NCBI GenBank assembly: GCA_951217055.1
Contig: OX578280.1
Coordinates: forward strand, 65,031,313 to 65,095,312
Length of the DNA: 64,000 nucleotides
Direction of reading: 5' to 3'
Origin: Gerris lacustris
Lineage: Eukaryota; Arthropoda; Insecta; Hemiptera; Gerridae
Position 1 is the stretch's first letter, and each line of letters begins with the position of its first letter. Shown piece by piece: positions 50,993 to 63,365 of this stretch. A model generated the notes under the pieces. It was not told where the DNA came from. It saw nothing but the letters and a program-made list of their open reading frames with translations, and made no database searches. The position numbers were made by a program, and so were the translations under genes.

Positions 50993-53900
50993 ATGAATAG
51001 TAGAATAAAATTATGTTCTTGGAACTGCAAAGGAGTTAGAAGCCGCAGAGAAGACCTCAAGATATTAATAAAAGAAAATAGACCATCGGTTATATTAATT
51101 CAAGAAACCCACTTACCAGAAGCTGTACCATTAAAAATCCCAGGTTACAAAACATACAGAATACATCCTCCTCAAGGTACTTGGAAAGGAGGGCTAGCCA
51201 TTCTGGTCTCTAAACTAATACCTAGTCAAGAAATTAAAATAAACTCAAATCTTCAGGCCATGGCTTGTAGATTAGGAACAAAATATCCAATCACAGTGTG
51301 TAATGTCTATATATCAGGAGAAGATGTTATAACCACAGACCATCTAAAAAACATTTTACATCAATTACCAGGTCCTCAAGTACTGGCAGGAGATTTCAAC
51401 TCTCACAATGTAATGTGGGGATCCTCAAAAACGGACAATAAAGGGAAAGTTATTGAAACTTTTATTGACGAAAGTGATCTCTATTTATACAATGAAAACC
51501 AGAAAACATACCTGGATGCCAGGACAGGAAAGTATGAGGCATTGGACCTAATTCTCAGCTCAATCCCCATGGTTAGAATATCAGAGTTTACAGTGGCACC
51601 CTACTTATATGGAAGTGACCATTTCCCTGTATATCTTACTGTCTCACCAAAAGAACCCAGACAAAGTCAACCAGTAACAAGGTGGTCTTTTAATAAAGCC
51701 GATTGGGAAAAGTACAGGGAAATTATCACCAAACAACAACCATATCAGGAGGACAGGGATAATACGAATAAACTTTTGGAATATGTAACTGAATCCATAT
51801 TAACCGCTGCTACATCTTCTATTCCTCGGATACATATTGGAAAAGGAAGACCAAAAGTACCATGGTGGTCGGCTGACTGTAGAAGAGCGCTAAGGGATCG
51901 CCGTAAAGCTTTTTGGAGATTTAACACCAACCCTACCCAGGAAAATTTAGAGAAGTATAGAACAGCAAGAAGTAAGTGTAAGAGAACTTTCTTTGACGCC
52001 AAAAAGGAGTCATGGAAGCAATACATATCATCAATAAACCAATTCACGGAATCGACAGAGATATGGAGAAAAATAAAAATACTTTGGGGTAAGCGGTCCA
52101 GCCTAGAAACACCTGTGTTAAAGAAAACAACTGATACCATAACTGATTCTAAGCAAGTATCAGAAATTCTTGCAACATATTTTGCAACAGTCAGTGCTAC
52201 TAAATCGTACCCAGAAAAGTTTCAGAGAATAAAAGAAGAAGCTGAACAGGAAGACTTAAACTTTGATTCGGATAACAGAGAAGAGTATAATCGAAACTTT
52301 AATACGTGGGAGCTAGAAACGGCCCTCAAATCCTTAAAAAATACTTCAGCCGGACCAGATGGAATATACAACGTAATGTTAAAAAACTTACCTCAAACAT
52401 TTTATAAATACTTACTTAAGCTCTATAATACCGTATGGGAGAAAAACGAGTACCCAAAAAGTTGGAGAGAAGCCGTTTTGATTCCTATAGCTAAGCCTGG
52501 AAAGGATCCAAACCAAGAAGAATCATACCGACCAATAGCTATGACAAATACTCTAGGTAAACTATTTGAGAAAATGGTAAATTCAAGACTTACATAGGTT
52601 CTGGAAACAAAACAGTTATTATCCCCACGGCAAGTGGGGTTTAGGAAAAACCAGTCAACCCAAGACCATCTAGTAGCTCTTGAAACATACATCAAAAATG
52701 GGTTTGCTCAAGGGAAACTAACATTAGGAGTATTCTTTGACTGTGAGAAGGCTTATGATCGCACATGGAGACATCAAATATTGAAACAGCTTCAGCATTT
52801 TGGATTTAAGGGAAACATGCCCAAGTATATACAAGATTTCTTGTCTAAACGTACCTTCAAGGTTCGAGTAGGAGAAACACATTCAGAACTATTTGAACAA
52901 GAGAATGGAGTACCTCAAGGTGCAGTTCTCAGTGTGACTTTATTTCTTTTAGCGGTACACAGTGCAGTAAAAGAGGTACCTTCATGGGTGGAATCCCTCT
53001 TTTTCGTGGACGACTTTACAGTGCTCTATAGATCCAACAGCCTACAAACAGCTACAACTGTAGTACAACACACCATCAACAAGTTAAACAATTGGGCAGC
53101 AAGAACTGGGCTGAGCTTCTCCCCAGCTAAAACAAAGGCTATATTATTTGCAAAGAGAACTAGGAAAGCCGAGCCAAAGCTTGTTTTAGCAGGCCAACAA
53201 CTACCAGTCGTTTCACAAGTTAAATATCTAGGCCTTATATTAGATGAAACATTATCTTGGAAAAACCACATAGAAGACGTCAAAGCTAGGTGCAACCGAG
53301 ATCTTAACCTTTTACGTGTTATCAAAGCTCAGAAATGGGGAGCTGACAGGAAAACCTTGCTTAGACTCTATAGACAAATATGTAGAGCAAAAATAGATTA
53401 TGGTTCTATAGTGTATGGTTCCGCTAAGGAGACAGTGCTTAAACGTCTGGACTCTGTACATAATGCTGGGGTAAGACTGGCTACTGGAGCTTTCAGAACC
53501 AGTCCGATATCTAGCCTCCTTATCGAAGCTAATGAACAACCATTACATCTCCATCGACACCACTTAATGTTAAGATATGGTTATCGTATCCAACAGTACC
53601 CTCATCACTACGTTACAGACAAAATCATAACTCCCAAATGCACCAGGCAATATGAAAGGAAGCCTAATCTTAGTAGACCCCTAGGAAATCGTTTCAAAGA
53701 CCTTACAAGAATTTATGAATTGGAGGATCTCCCAAAAATATCAATAGCTCGTCACCATCACGAAACAAGAACAAGCCCGTGGTTAACTTACAGACCTCGG
53801 CAATTACATTCGTTTAAATCAAGGCAGCAAACAGTCGAAATAACAAAGGAACTTATTAAAATAAAAAACAAGTATAATCAGGCAGAATTTATTTATACGG

Positions 53901-54691
53901 ATGGAGCTAAAGATAACAATGGAACTGGAGTTGCTTTTACAACTAGCTCAGGAGGTACTGCACGGCTTAAAGGATGCAACATCAGCTCAATTACAAATGT
54001 GGAGCTAGAAGCTATAAAGCATGGTATAATCCATGCTATATCCAACAACAAGAAAGAAGCCATAGTCTTTACAGATTCAGCTAGTGCCTTACAATCCTTA
54101 GAGAAGCTCTACTCGCAAAACAACACGGTCATAGAAATACGTGAAATGATAACACAAAATAATTTAAACGTTAAGTTTTGCTGGGTGCCTGGGCACTCAG
54201 GCATCCCAGGAAATGAAGAAGTTGACAGACTGGCTAAGGACGCAATACTAGACGGTACAGAAACAGAGACACTCATTTCAATAAAAGACCTTGACAGAAT
54301 CTTCCAGATAAAACTAAACGGGGAATGGCAACAGTTATGGGACAATACAGAAAACAACAAATTAAAAGTTAATAAACCAGACATAGCCATGTGGAAAACA
54401 TCCTACAGGAAAAACAGACATGAGGAAACAACACTATGTAGACTTAGACTAGGACATACTCGACTAACACACAGTTATCTTTTTTCAAGGAATACGGACC
54501 ATCCAAAATGTAGACTTTGTGATGACGCACTAACAGTAAGACATATATTAATTGACTGTACTAGACTACAGCAATCCCGCACAACTCACTGTATACCTCC
54601 AGCTTTGCCAGACATTTTAGGAAACGACGAACAAAATATTAAAAATCTATTTGCATACCTTAACGAAAATGACTACATGACAGACCTCTAA
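50993..54691 (+). pseudogene. LINE ORF2: endonuclease, reverse transcriptase, RNase H; one stop codon
   Basis: One frame of about 1230 codons broken only by TAG at 52595-52597; the 534-residue and 685-residue halves are in the same frame. Residues 1-220: apurinic-like endonuclease (SWNCKG; QETHL; LAGDFNSH near 51385; GSDHFPV near 51612). Then reverse transcriptase (SAGPDGI; YRPIAMTNTLGKLFEKM; GFRKNQSTQDHL; FFDCEKAYD; GVPQGAVLS; FFVDDFT near 53000, the catalytic motif). C-terminal RNase H (IYTDGAKDNN near 53895; VELEAIKHG; VFTDSASAL; WVPGHSGIPGNEEVD). Function: target-primed reverse transcription. The stop lies in the RT fingers, a position where a Trp is common in the family, so a single base change could account for it. 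Confidence 0.93.
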
Positions 54692-55142
<451 letters not shown>

Positions 55143-55154
55143 TAATAATATTCA

Positions 55155-55639
55155 TCTTTATATCAAAATCTACATATATAATATATCTACATAAAAAATC
55201 TAGATATTATAGAATCCAAATATTTATCTACCGCTGACTGACTGAGTCATCACGATATCTTTAAAACCACTCAACCTAATTGAACTTGAATTTTCGTAGC
55301 TTCCTATTACTCCCTAAGTGCAAGCTAAGAAATATTTTTACGAGTCGCTATCTTGATTCCAGATGTGGCTATTTATATGCAAAATGTGACATTACGAGAT
55401 CTTTCAGGAACCAATAGCTCTATATTCCTTTCAATTTAAAATATATCTTCCTTTTATGGCATAAACAACATAAAAAAAGGAGGTATGTTAAATGCTACAG
55501 GTTTCTATCGACATATTCTTTATTCTTAGTTAATTAAATAATTTAACTAACTGATGATAAATATATACATACATATTCCAAGCTTACCAAAGGTAACAAA
55601 AGATATTTAAACATTTTTATCTACGATTGTTACGAACAA
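55155..55639. other. AT-rich DNA, no gene seen
   Basis: No gene. A weak minus-strand CGGAAGC-family tail (CCAAGCTTACCAAAGGTAAC) lies at about 55580. Confidence 0.45.
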
Positions 55640-56155
55640 TAAACATTGTATCTCTGTTTAGATGCGTAGAAAGTGATTATTTAATACTTATATTCATTGC
55701 GCATGCGTGTCTCATAATTCTGAAGAATTCCTCTTTTTTACCGCGCTAGGGTGGTTAATAAGAAGAATTCTTTCCCTTTACGCACGATTAGCGAGTTTGT
55801 GTACATTTAAGAAAACAAATTTGCTGTTTGTTTAATAAAAGTAACAGCTTATATCGAGTTTTTTGAGTGATTTAAGTGATTATGACGAATATGAGGAGAA
55901 TAGTACCCTCCCGAAATAATTAATTCGGCACAAATACAACTAATGAATTAATGTCATCTTTATCAAAAGACAAATACGAAATAATTTTCTTCTGTATTTA
56001 TTATTAAAATCTAACAATCGCAGATTAAGTTCGGTACGCATCTCGTGCGAAAACGGCATTTTGCTTTGCTCGTGTGGTTTTACTACCCTCGCTGTCGCTC
56101 AACTCTCATGCAAAATGCTACTTTCCGCACTAGATGCGTAATGTACTATTCTTTC
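55640..56155 (+). mobile_element. Crypton-like non-autonomous element, copy 2
   Basis: Shared blocks with 60505-61105: CATTGTATCTCTGTTTAGAT, GCGTAGAAAGTGAT, ACGCACGATTAGCGAGTTTG, ATATCGAGT, then codons for SDYDEYEEN-like sequence with several changes, NELMSSLSKDKYE, and the tail CTCGTGTGGTTTTACTACCC to GATGCGTAATGTACTA. The start codon region is damaged in this copy. Confidence 0.55.
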
Positions 56156-57263
56156 TTCCTTCATCTTTTCTGATATTCGTTTTCAGACATCAGGGATCAT
56201 TTTTGGTTTAGCATCTGCCTGTCGGTCTGTCTGTAGCTCAATTTTTGCTAACCATCATATCTTAAAACCTGCTCGTGTGATTTTAATAAAACTTTGATAG
56301 TAGGTCATAATTAGCCCATTGTTAACCCCATGTAAGTTTTAACCTTCTACGCCCATTTGTTTCTCTTCCACGTGCACAGAAACATACATTTCAGCTATGT
56401 CTTTAAAAGTACTCATCTGATTTTGATTAAATTTTAATTTTGGATGGTTTGTTGAAAGTAGCACGCAGATAACTCCAGTTTAATTGCAATCTTCTGAGCT
56501 CTTTAAATTTTGCTAAATTAATGCTTTAATTCATGTAAAAGATCAAAACAATTTTGACAGATTTAAAAATAACCGGGAAAATTAAATAAATTTGACAATT
56601 ACAGCTTGTAAGAGCATAAAATCATTAAAGAGGAAACTATGTGCTGCACTAATTGGCAGACTGTATATACACACATATCCTTTTATTATATATAATTTAT
56701 TTATTTATTATATAATTTTGAATATGTACTTCTATAAGTTACATACCTTTCTACTATAAATTTTTCTTTTGTGGTACTTTTCTCAAAAATCAAACTTCTA
56801 GAGTTAAAATAATAAGTTTATTTCCGAGCCAAAATAATCGAATTATTTTTCCTCTTTGATGTTCATTCACCAAGACATAATACAATTCTGGGCTTTATAT
56901 TCCTATCCTTATTGTCTCCTCTGTGTTTTGATACTATTGTTTATAAATGAGTCTTACGACGTCTATTTACAAAACAGGAGAATGTACATATTCATATTTG
57001 CATAGAGGATTAAAAAAAATATAATAGACAAGATACAAATATGTATTTAAACCTAAAACGAACAGTTGACATTTATAAAAATTAATTCATAAGAATTTTT
57101 ATATAGTGTAATTGATTCTGGCTGATTAACTTTTTGAGTTTTTAAATTAAATATATAAGAAGTTTGGTATCAAAGATGAGGGTATAAAAAGAAATATTTC
57201 AGTAATGATTCAGTTATTTGGGAATATTTGATCTCATTCTCAGACAAAAATTGCCAATTTTTT
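56156..57263. other. AT-rich DNA, no gene seen
   Basis: No gene. A family A fragment (AACTATGTGCTGCACTAATT) is at about 56635 and a CTGTCGGTCTGTCTGT run near 56218. Confidence 0.45.
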
Positions 57264-57620
57264 TTTTTTACTTTTTAGGGTTTTGTTGGTAAAACCAAAA
57301 AAAAAGAAACCCTAGTTTCGTTCCTGTGTCTGTCTGTCTGTCACTCTGTACGGTTCTAATAACTTTTGAATCAAAAGAGATAAAAACAAAACTTTCCAAT
57401 ATTAAAGATTGTTGTGACTCTCACACAGGAAAAATATAGCAAACTCAAAATTACCAGCTGTTCAAATTTAAAAGAGAGGATAATTCACGTAAAAAAATAT
57501 TTTTTTAATATTTGGGTGGAGTATTAAATGAAAGAGTAGATTACAAAAATATATACCACTTGTAGATGTGCTAAATTTTTCGCGCCATTTTGTCAAAAAA
57601 CAAAAATTTTGCGTGTCCCT
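57264..57620 (+). repeat. Dispersed repeat (family C), copy 1
   Basis: GGGTTTTGTTGGTAAAACC, AAACCCTAGTTTCGTTCCTG, TGTCTGTCTGTCTGTCAC, then GGGTGGAGTATTAAATGAAA and TACAAAAATATATACCACTT. It resembles the widespread arthropod repeat ending in GGTCCCTA/GTCTGTCTGTC; the copy at 58963-60190 is split by a LINE. Confidence 0.55.
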
Positions 57621-58520
57621 CTCCCCTAAAATAAAAATAATAAAATAATAAAATATTTTTAAGAAAAATATAAATATTACTAATAACTTACTATTACTAA
57701 TAAGAATTGATCATTAAAAAAAAAATTATAAAATTAATAGAACTTAATGAAAATTGAAAGAGTTGTTAATTAAACCTGTTACAATTTCTAGAGCATTTAC
57801 ATTTATTTTTAATTCAGCAGCTTGTCATTAATAGGGGACCATAGTTAGGCTACTTTTAATAAACCATCTAAATGTTTTCGAAATTTGGAAGAGTACTTTT
57901 AAAGATGTAGATGTTAATAAGAAGTGTGTGGATTCGCGGAAGAGAAAGGAATGCGCATGCTCCACTTAACACTGTAGGGCGCATGCCCTACTATTGAGGG
58001 TGGGGGTGAAGCGTTGACAGTAGTTGGCTTTGTGGAAGAGGCCTAACTAGATAAACTACCTAAATAATAAACTGAACTTATGAATAATAAATATTATTCC
58101 TGCGGAGTCTACGTCAAGGATTTTATGCATCCCACCCTTTATAGCAATCTCCTCCGAAAGATATAGATTAATTAGACTTTTACGCGGAAACAAACGCTAT
58201 TGAACTGATTATAAAGAAATTTAATATTCAGTAATTTTCTTGTTTCTTACGTATAATAGTTTATCATTTTGAAGTCTCTGGTTGTTCTCTAGATTTCCAA
58301 TTTTTTTTTTTACGTTTGGTTTAATATTATATTGAATAAGAAGTCTTAGGACTTAGATAAAGGTAGAGGGGGGCTTGCCAACTTGATTATATTACTTTTT
58401 TTCCTCTCTTCAAGTCTGTTTATTTTATAATTTCATTTTGTCTTTATAAAGAATTTTTATAAATTCTACCTCGAAGAAGCATACAAATTTTCGGATTCCG
58501 GAGAAGTAAAATAGGTATAA

Positions 58521-58524
<4 letters not shown>
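57621..58524. other. Unique DNA, no gene seen
   Basis: A more GC-balanced part at 57925-58165 contains GCGCATGC words but no open frame of note. Confidence 0.45.

Positions 58525-58606
<82 letters not shown>
58525..58606. repeat. (TA)n microsatellite
   Basis: An uninterrupted TA run of about 80 bp. Confidence 0.95.
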
Positions 58607-58613
<7 letters not shown>

Positions 58614-59036
58614 TACTGGATATTTTATGAATAAGGGTTTTTTTTTTATAAAATAAAAATAGAGAGAATAAAAGTAGCTTGAAGAGTTGCTGTGGTAAAA
58701 TTGAATTATTTTAGGGTATTAAGGAGTTATAAGTGGAAGAAGGAATAATAATATTTATGAATTTGTTTAAATAGTCTATTTGATTATATTTTCTTGCTTG
58801 AGATGTTAATATAATATTTTTATGAACTTATAGTTTTGTTAATCTTTGAACTGATGGGATGTAAGATGCACGGGGTCAATAATATGCAGATGGTTGATAT
58901 AAATTATTTAGATTTTAATAATGGACCGCAAATAATGTATATCAAAAGGTTTCAAGTTCTTTTTTAGGGTCCCTAGGCAAAAACGAGGACCCTTAAACAT
59001 TTCTGCGCTTGTCTGTCTATATGTATGTAACGCACC

Positions 59037-59920
59037 TTTTTTTTTTTTTTTTATTGTAAAGAATATTACAACTACATAAAAAAAAATGTAACAAGTAACA
59101 TTGTTAATTATGTATATACAAGAACATGATGTCATGGTGGAAGAAGCAACTCAGTAGTTGTACTCCCGGCTTGTTAACATTATTTAATTAAAATAAAACA
59201 TAAACATAATTTCATATATATATATACTTTTTTTTTTCCTAATCGCATAGGTGATCGCGAGGCCACAGTCTTTTAAGACAGCGAGGATGGTTACTTGGTA
59301 TCGTGCGGGAGGATAGGGATTGTACTAAAGGATTGGGATGGGAAGCTAGGGTACTATGAAAAGTCTGATATCGGGAAACTGCTAGGTCTCGAACGAAGGG
59401 AACATTGAAGTCATTGTATAGGATCAGGTTGGAAACATAAAAAGGTGCGTTAGCGATTTTGCGGAGTATAATGGATTGTAGTGTTTGGAGCCTTTTTAGA
59501 TTGGAATGCTTTGCTGTTCCCCATAACTCGAGTCCGTACGTCCAGATTGGTTTAATAATAGAATTATAGATAAGGAGTTTATTAGATAGCGAGAGTTTAG
59601 ATTGATTATTTAGAAGTCTAGTCATTAGTTTGTATCGTCTGTTTGTTAGTCTGTTGTCGTTTTTGTTTTGTGTGTGTAGCCCAAGTCAGTCTTCTATCAA
59701 AATGTAGTCCTAGATAGCGGGTCTACTCTGACTGAGGAATTGGAATTTGGTTGAGAGTGACTGAAGGACATGTTGCTCGACGTAACGAAAAAGTGACAAC
59801 ACTGACTTTTACGTTCGTTAATTTTGATTCTCCATTTTCTCAACCAAGGGCCCAGGAGATTTAAGTGATTTTGAAGTTGGTCTGAAGCTATGATAGGGTC
59901 TTCGTGGGTTGAGAGGATAC
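59037..59920 (-). mobile_element. 5'-truncated Jockey-type LINE inserted in a repeat
   Basis: The target-site duplication TAACGCACC(T) is at 59028-59036 and 59921-59930. The 884 bp insert has a poly-A tail on the minus strand (poly-T at 59037-59052). It contains only the C-terminal part of ORF2, so it is an ordinary 5'-truncated LINE insertion. It is a different family from the LINE at 49513-55142. Confidence 0.85.
59239..59915 (-). pseudogene. LINE ORF2 C-terminus (reverse transcriptase thumb and tail), frameshifted
   Basis: The intact part, 59239-59625, codes for 128 residues: LSLSNKLLIYNSIIKPIWTY, GLELWGTAKHSNLKRLQ, ILRKIANAPFYVSNLILYND and the end RCLKRLWPRDHLCD, typical of Jockey-clade ORF2 C-termini. 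Upstream to 59915 other frames continue the protein (STHEDPIIASDQLQNHLNLL; PWLRKWRIKINERKSQC) with at least two frame changes. The catalytic part is missing through truncation, so it is inactive. Confidence 0.8.
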
Positions 59921-60219
59921 TAACGCACCTGATATCTGAAAGTAAAAATTTGAAACTTTGGACTTACGTTATGTGTAACAACCCAAATACAGGGAAAACA
60001 TAGGTAAGCCCTAACAAATTATCCCTCACGAACTAAGGGTAGCATTTTTTGTTAAAGAAAATGCATAATGTGGGGTGTTAAATGAAGAAGGAGGACGCCT
60101 TGAGTACAAACATATATATATTTGTATTCTTTTTTGTACCAATTCATCTTTGCCCCATTTGTCCATAAAAATTGCGTTTTGTATGTACTCCCTCTATTTT
60201 TCTAATAAATCAACGACAA

Positions 60220-60490
60220 AATCTTTACTTGATGCTTTACTTGATTGCTGATCGAAAAGTCGAGTAATGTTACAATATTTACTTGATTGCTGATTGCAAT
60301 GTCAAGTAATGTTATAATCTTTACTTAATTGTGATTTAAAAGTCGAGTAATGTTATAATCTTTACTTGATTGCTGATTGAAAAGTCGAGTAATGTTAGAA
60401 TATTTACTTGATTGCTGATTGAAATGTCAAGTAATGTTATAATCTTTACTTAATTGTGATTTAAAAGTCGAGTAACGTTATAATCTTTAT
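60220..60490. repeat. 42 bp-type degenerate tandem repeat
   Basis: About six copies of TTTACTTGATTGCTGATTGA then AAAGTCGAGTAATGTTATAA, alternating full units with a variant (TTTACTTAATTGTGATTTAA). A three-unit block appears twice, so the array grew by block duplication. It directly precedes the Crypton-like copy 3; ATTGCTGATTGAAAAGTCG recurs at 61113 just after it. Confidence 0.85.
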
Positions 60491-60499
60491 CAACGATTG

Positions 60500-61105
60500 A
60501 TAAGAAATATCTACATTGTATCTCTGTTTAGATGCGTAGAAAGTGATGCTTTACATACTTGTATTCACTCCATCATTCACTCATTGCGCATGCATGTTTC
60601 ATAATTCCTCTTTTTCAGCCATAGTGCGGTAAAAAAGAAGAACTCTTCAACTTAACGCACGATTTTCGAGTTTGTTTACATTTAACAAAACTAATTTGCT
60701 GTTAGTTTAATTAAAGTAACTGTTTATATCGAGTGTTTAGTGAAAAACAATGAGTAATTTAAGTGATTATGACGAATATGAGGAAAATAATACGCCTCCC
60801 TAAATAATTAATTCGGCACAAAATACAACTAATGAATTAATGTCATCTTTATCAAAAGAGAAATACGAACTTACGTACAGGAAGTTTTTCTCTGTATTTA
60901 CTATTAAATACCAACCGTTTATTAAATATGTTTTCTGTATTTATTATTCAAATCCAACAATCGTAGATAAAGAACGGTACGCAACTCGTGCTAAAACTGT
61001 ATTTTGCTTTGCTCGTGTGGTTTTACAACCCTCGCTGTTGCTCAGGTGCAAACTCCACACTCGCATGCAAAGTGCTTTCCGCACTAGACGCGTAATGTAC
61101 TATTA
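60500..61105 (+). mobile_element. Crypton-like non-autonomous element, copy 3
   Basis: The best-preserved copy: CATTGTATCTCTGTTTAGAT, GCGCATGC, AACGCACGATTTTCGAGTTT, ATATCGAGTG, an ATG at 60750, and the tail CTCGTGTGGTTTTACAACCC to GACGCGTAATGTACTA. The core of the presumed recombinase is deleted, leaving the leader and the first 45-50 codons plus a tail. ATTGCTGATTGAAAAGTCG on both flanks (about 60410 and 61113) comes from the tandem repeat it sits in. Confidence 0.55.
60750..60910 (+). pseudogene. N-terminal relic of a possible tyrosine recombinase
   Basis: ATG at 60750 opens MSNLSDYDEYEENNTPP, then an in-frame TAA at 60801-60803, then (same frame) IINSAQNTTNELMSSLSKEK and YELTYRKFF, after which similarity among copies in coding style is lost. 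Acidic N-terminus followed by a KEKYE..Y..F helix is like the start of Crypton or KIAA1958-type tyrosine recombinases. The family assignment is an inference; no catalytic R/H/R/Y part is present. Confidence 0.4.
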
Positions 61106-61110
61106 CACTC

Positions 61111-62229
61111 AATTGCTGATTGAAAAGTCGAAAACATGTCATACATTTTGCATTACCAGAATTTCATTTAGTCTGGGCTGTTTCCTTCAGAGCAAAATTA
61201 AATATAACGCTATTTTTTTATTTAATTTCATTTTTTTTTTTTATTAACAGAAAAACAATTTTCTTTGTAATTTCTTGATTAAAATTCTAAAAGAAGCATA
61301 ACAAGCTGATTAAATTATCTCAGATATTCAAGAATATAGGAAGGGTGAAGCAATTTCTTTATAAAAATTTAGTTTTTAATTATTTTTTTATTACTAAACA
61401 GATTCCATTACGTCATGGGTTTATTCAGATTTCATTTCATCTTTCATTTCAGAAGATTATGAAATGAGCCTTAAAAAGATTAATGGAATGAAAAAATTTA
61501 CTAAGAAAACCAGACACTCAAATATTCAGTACTTTTTTATTTATTTGCATTTTTCTTTTTTCAAAGGAAAAGTTAATTATGGCATTTTATCGTTGAAAAT
61601 CCCTCAAAATTCATTTAAATGGAATAAAAACTTTTCTGACCATTGATTGATATGGCTAAGACGGTTAAAATGGTATGATTTTACCAAACATTAAGATCTT
61701 TTACCATTGCCCAAAGCTGTATTGATAAAGAAATTATATTAATAAAAATTATTGTAAATAATTGATAGTGACCACTTCGATTTAGAATAATATTTGTATA
61801 ACTAACCTATCAAGTGACAAATTATAAACTTGATTTCTGGTGTACTTACTAATTTTGTACTGAGGATCATGAAAATCACTTTGTCCACCAAAATGAGCTT
61901 GACATGGCAAGTCGCTACCGGTTTGTTTTCTTTTCAAATGTCTGTTGCCAAGCTATGTCAGTAAATTTCTGGCTTCTTTCTTAATGTCCCACGGATGAAT
62001 TTAGCCAACCACGTATTCTAAAAATGCACCAAAAGATTAGCTTACATACAAATTTCTAGCTTGATGTTAGTCAGACACTTTTTTGCACGCTATCTCCTGG
62101 ACTAATAAAATCATTGTCTAAACACTGGCTTATCTGTTTGAAATCCCAGTGAAGTGAGATATTATATTCATTCTGATAATCAAATCTAGTGGATATGAAA
62201 ATTGTCATAGCACTATTAAGAGCACCCAG
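61111..62229. other. AT-rich DNA, no gene seen
   Basis: A 60-residue frame at 61464-61646 has no known motif and is not called. 61850-62130 is more balanced in composition but shows no exon-like structure. Confidence 0.45.
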
Positions 62230-62249
62230 CAAGAGTCATACACGTCATT

Positions 62250-62310
62250 TACTAGTACTCTAGTGTCTCTACTAGCGTCTCTACTAGCGTCTCTACTTGT
62301 GCCCCGTATC
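62250..62310. repeat. Short tandem repeat, unit TCTCTACTAGCG
   Basis: Four near-copies of a 13-15 bp unit (CTAGTGTCTCTA, CTAGCGTCTCTA). Confidence 0.7.
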
Positions 62311-62339
62311 TGTGTATAAATGTCACGTGTGAGATGTCG

Positions 62340-62810
62340 TAGAAGAGAGTAAAGAAAATACGCTACACAAAAACTACTGCATGTATCAAGTTGAAATTTT
62401 ACATGCCTGTTTCAATTGTGCATTAGACGTTTAACGTAAGTTTTTTTTTCTCTATTTTAAACGTTTAGGGCCGCTTTAATAATTTTAACGATCTTTATTA
62501 ATTCATAGTGGTGTCACTGGTGGATTTAGTAAAAAAAATTATTTGAAAAAAATGTTTATCTCGTCGATTAGATAAAGCTAAAATTCCAATTTTAATTGTG
62601 AAGCGCACGTTTGCGCGAGCGTTGCGCGTGAATGTTTGGGCAGACAACGTTGTCCAACGAACTCGTTGTGACCATTGGTAAAATGAGCAATGAACATGTG
62701 TACCAAATTTCATCAAAATCGGTCAACTTTTACTCAAGTTATCGTCATACGTTTAAGACACACAGACAGGTAGAAAGACAGACACGGAGCATATTTTGTT
62801 GAATGTAGAA
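62340..62810 (+). repeat. Dispersed repeat (family A), copy
   Basis: TTTTAACGATCTTTATTAAT, GCGCGAGCGTTGCGCGTGAA, CAACGTTGTCCAACGAACTC, ATGAACATGTGTACCAAATT, CAGACACG. It matches 13390-13710; the terminal hairpin is missing. The upstream part (ACATGCCTGTTTCAATTGTG) is also in the copy at 38070-38100. Confidence 0.7.
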
Positions 62811-63050
62811 AGCTCGCTACGCTCGCTTCAATTATGATGGGTCGCTATCACTGCGAAAAATGTTGTCAAGGAAATGATGTATTTTTTGTATTCTACGCCA
62901 GCCGCTGGTTCTTTAGCCGATTTGTGGGCAAATAACACCTATTATTTTAATTTTCAGTTAATCCCTTTAAATTTATATTAGCCTTATTTCTGTGGTCTTT
63001 AGTCTTTAGGGATGATAAATTAAGAATTAATATTTGTATATTACTTTATT
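62811..63050. other. AT-rich spacer
   Basis: Nothing recognised. Confidence 0.4.
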
Positions 63051-63365
63051 TATTTATAATTATTTCGCCCAATCCTAGGCAACGTCAGACCTTATGTCTG
63101 CAGATATGATTGTGGTTTATACTTCCATTTGGAGCGGAGGAGTAACATTTAACACCGAAATATATCACTCTAGTGCACATTTACACTGTGAGTAACTAAT
63201 GAACTATTGAGTGTTACTCTGTTGAATAAATGTTAAACTATAGTGATGTATTTTGGTGTTAAATGTTACTCCTTCACTACAAATAAATGTATAAATCACA
63301 TTCATATCTGCAGACATAAGGCCTGATGATGCCCAGGATTGGGCGAAATATTGATAAATAAATAT
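63050..63365. mobile_element. Fold-back element with a hammerhead-like core
   Basis: Arms 63050-63150 and about 63270-63365 are inverted: ATTTCGCCCAATCCTAGGC and CAGGATTGGGCGAAATA; CTTATGTCTGCAGATATGA and TCATATCTGCAGACATAAGG. Between them a second inverted pair (GGAGTAACATTTAACACC/GGTGTTAAATGTTACTCC) extends the fold. The right arm has an intact hammerhead-like signature. It has the same plan as 14672-15184 and 40567-40840 but unrelated sequence. Confidence 0.6.
63323..63352 (+). ncRNA. Hammerhead-like motif, third element
   Basis: CTGATGA (63323-63329), a single T, helix II GCCC/GGGC (63331-63334 with 63341-63344) with loop AGGATT, then GAAATATT. Helix III would again be a four-base self-complementary run (ATAT) followed by a permissible cleavage base U. 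The left-arm partner (minus strand, about 63061-63088) reads CTGACGT instead of CTGANGA and is probably dead. Confidence 0.38.

Larger units (their letters stand above)
58963..60190 (+). repeat. Dispersed repeat (family C), copy 2, split by a LINE fragment
   Basis: Left part 58963-59036 (AGGGTCCCTAGGCAAAAACG, AGGACCCTTAAACATTTCTG, TTGTCTGTCTATATGTATG) and right part 59921-60190 (GGGGTGTTAAATGAAGAAGG, TACAAACATATATATATTTG, TTGCCCCATTTGTCC). TAACGCACC occurs on both sides of the insert. Confidence 0.6.
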
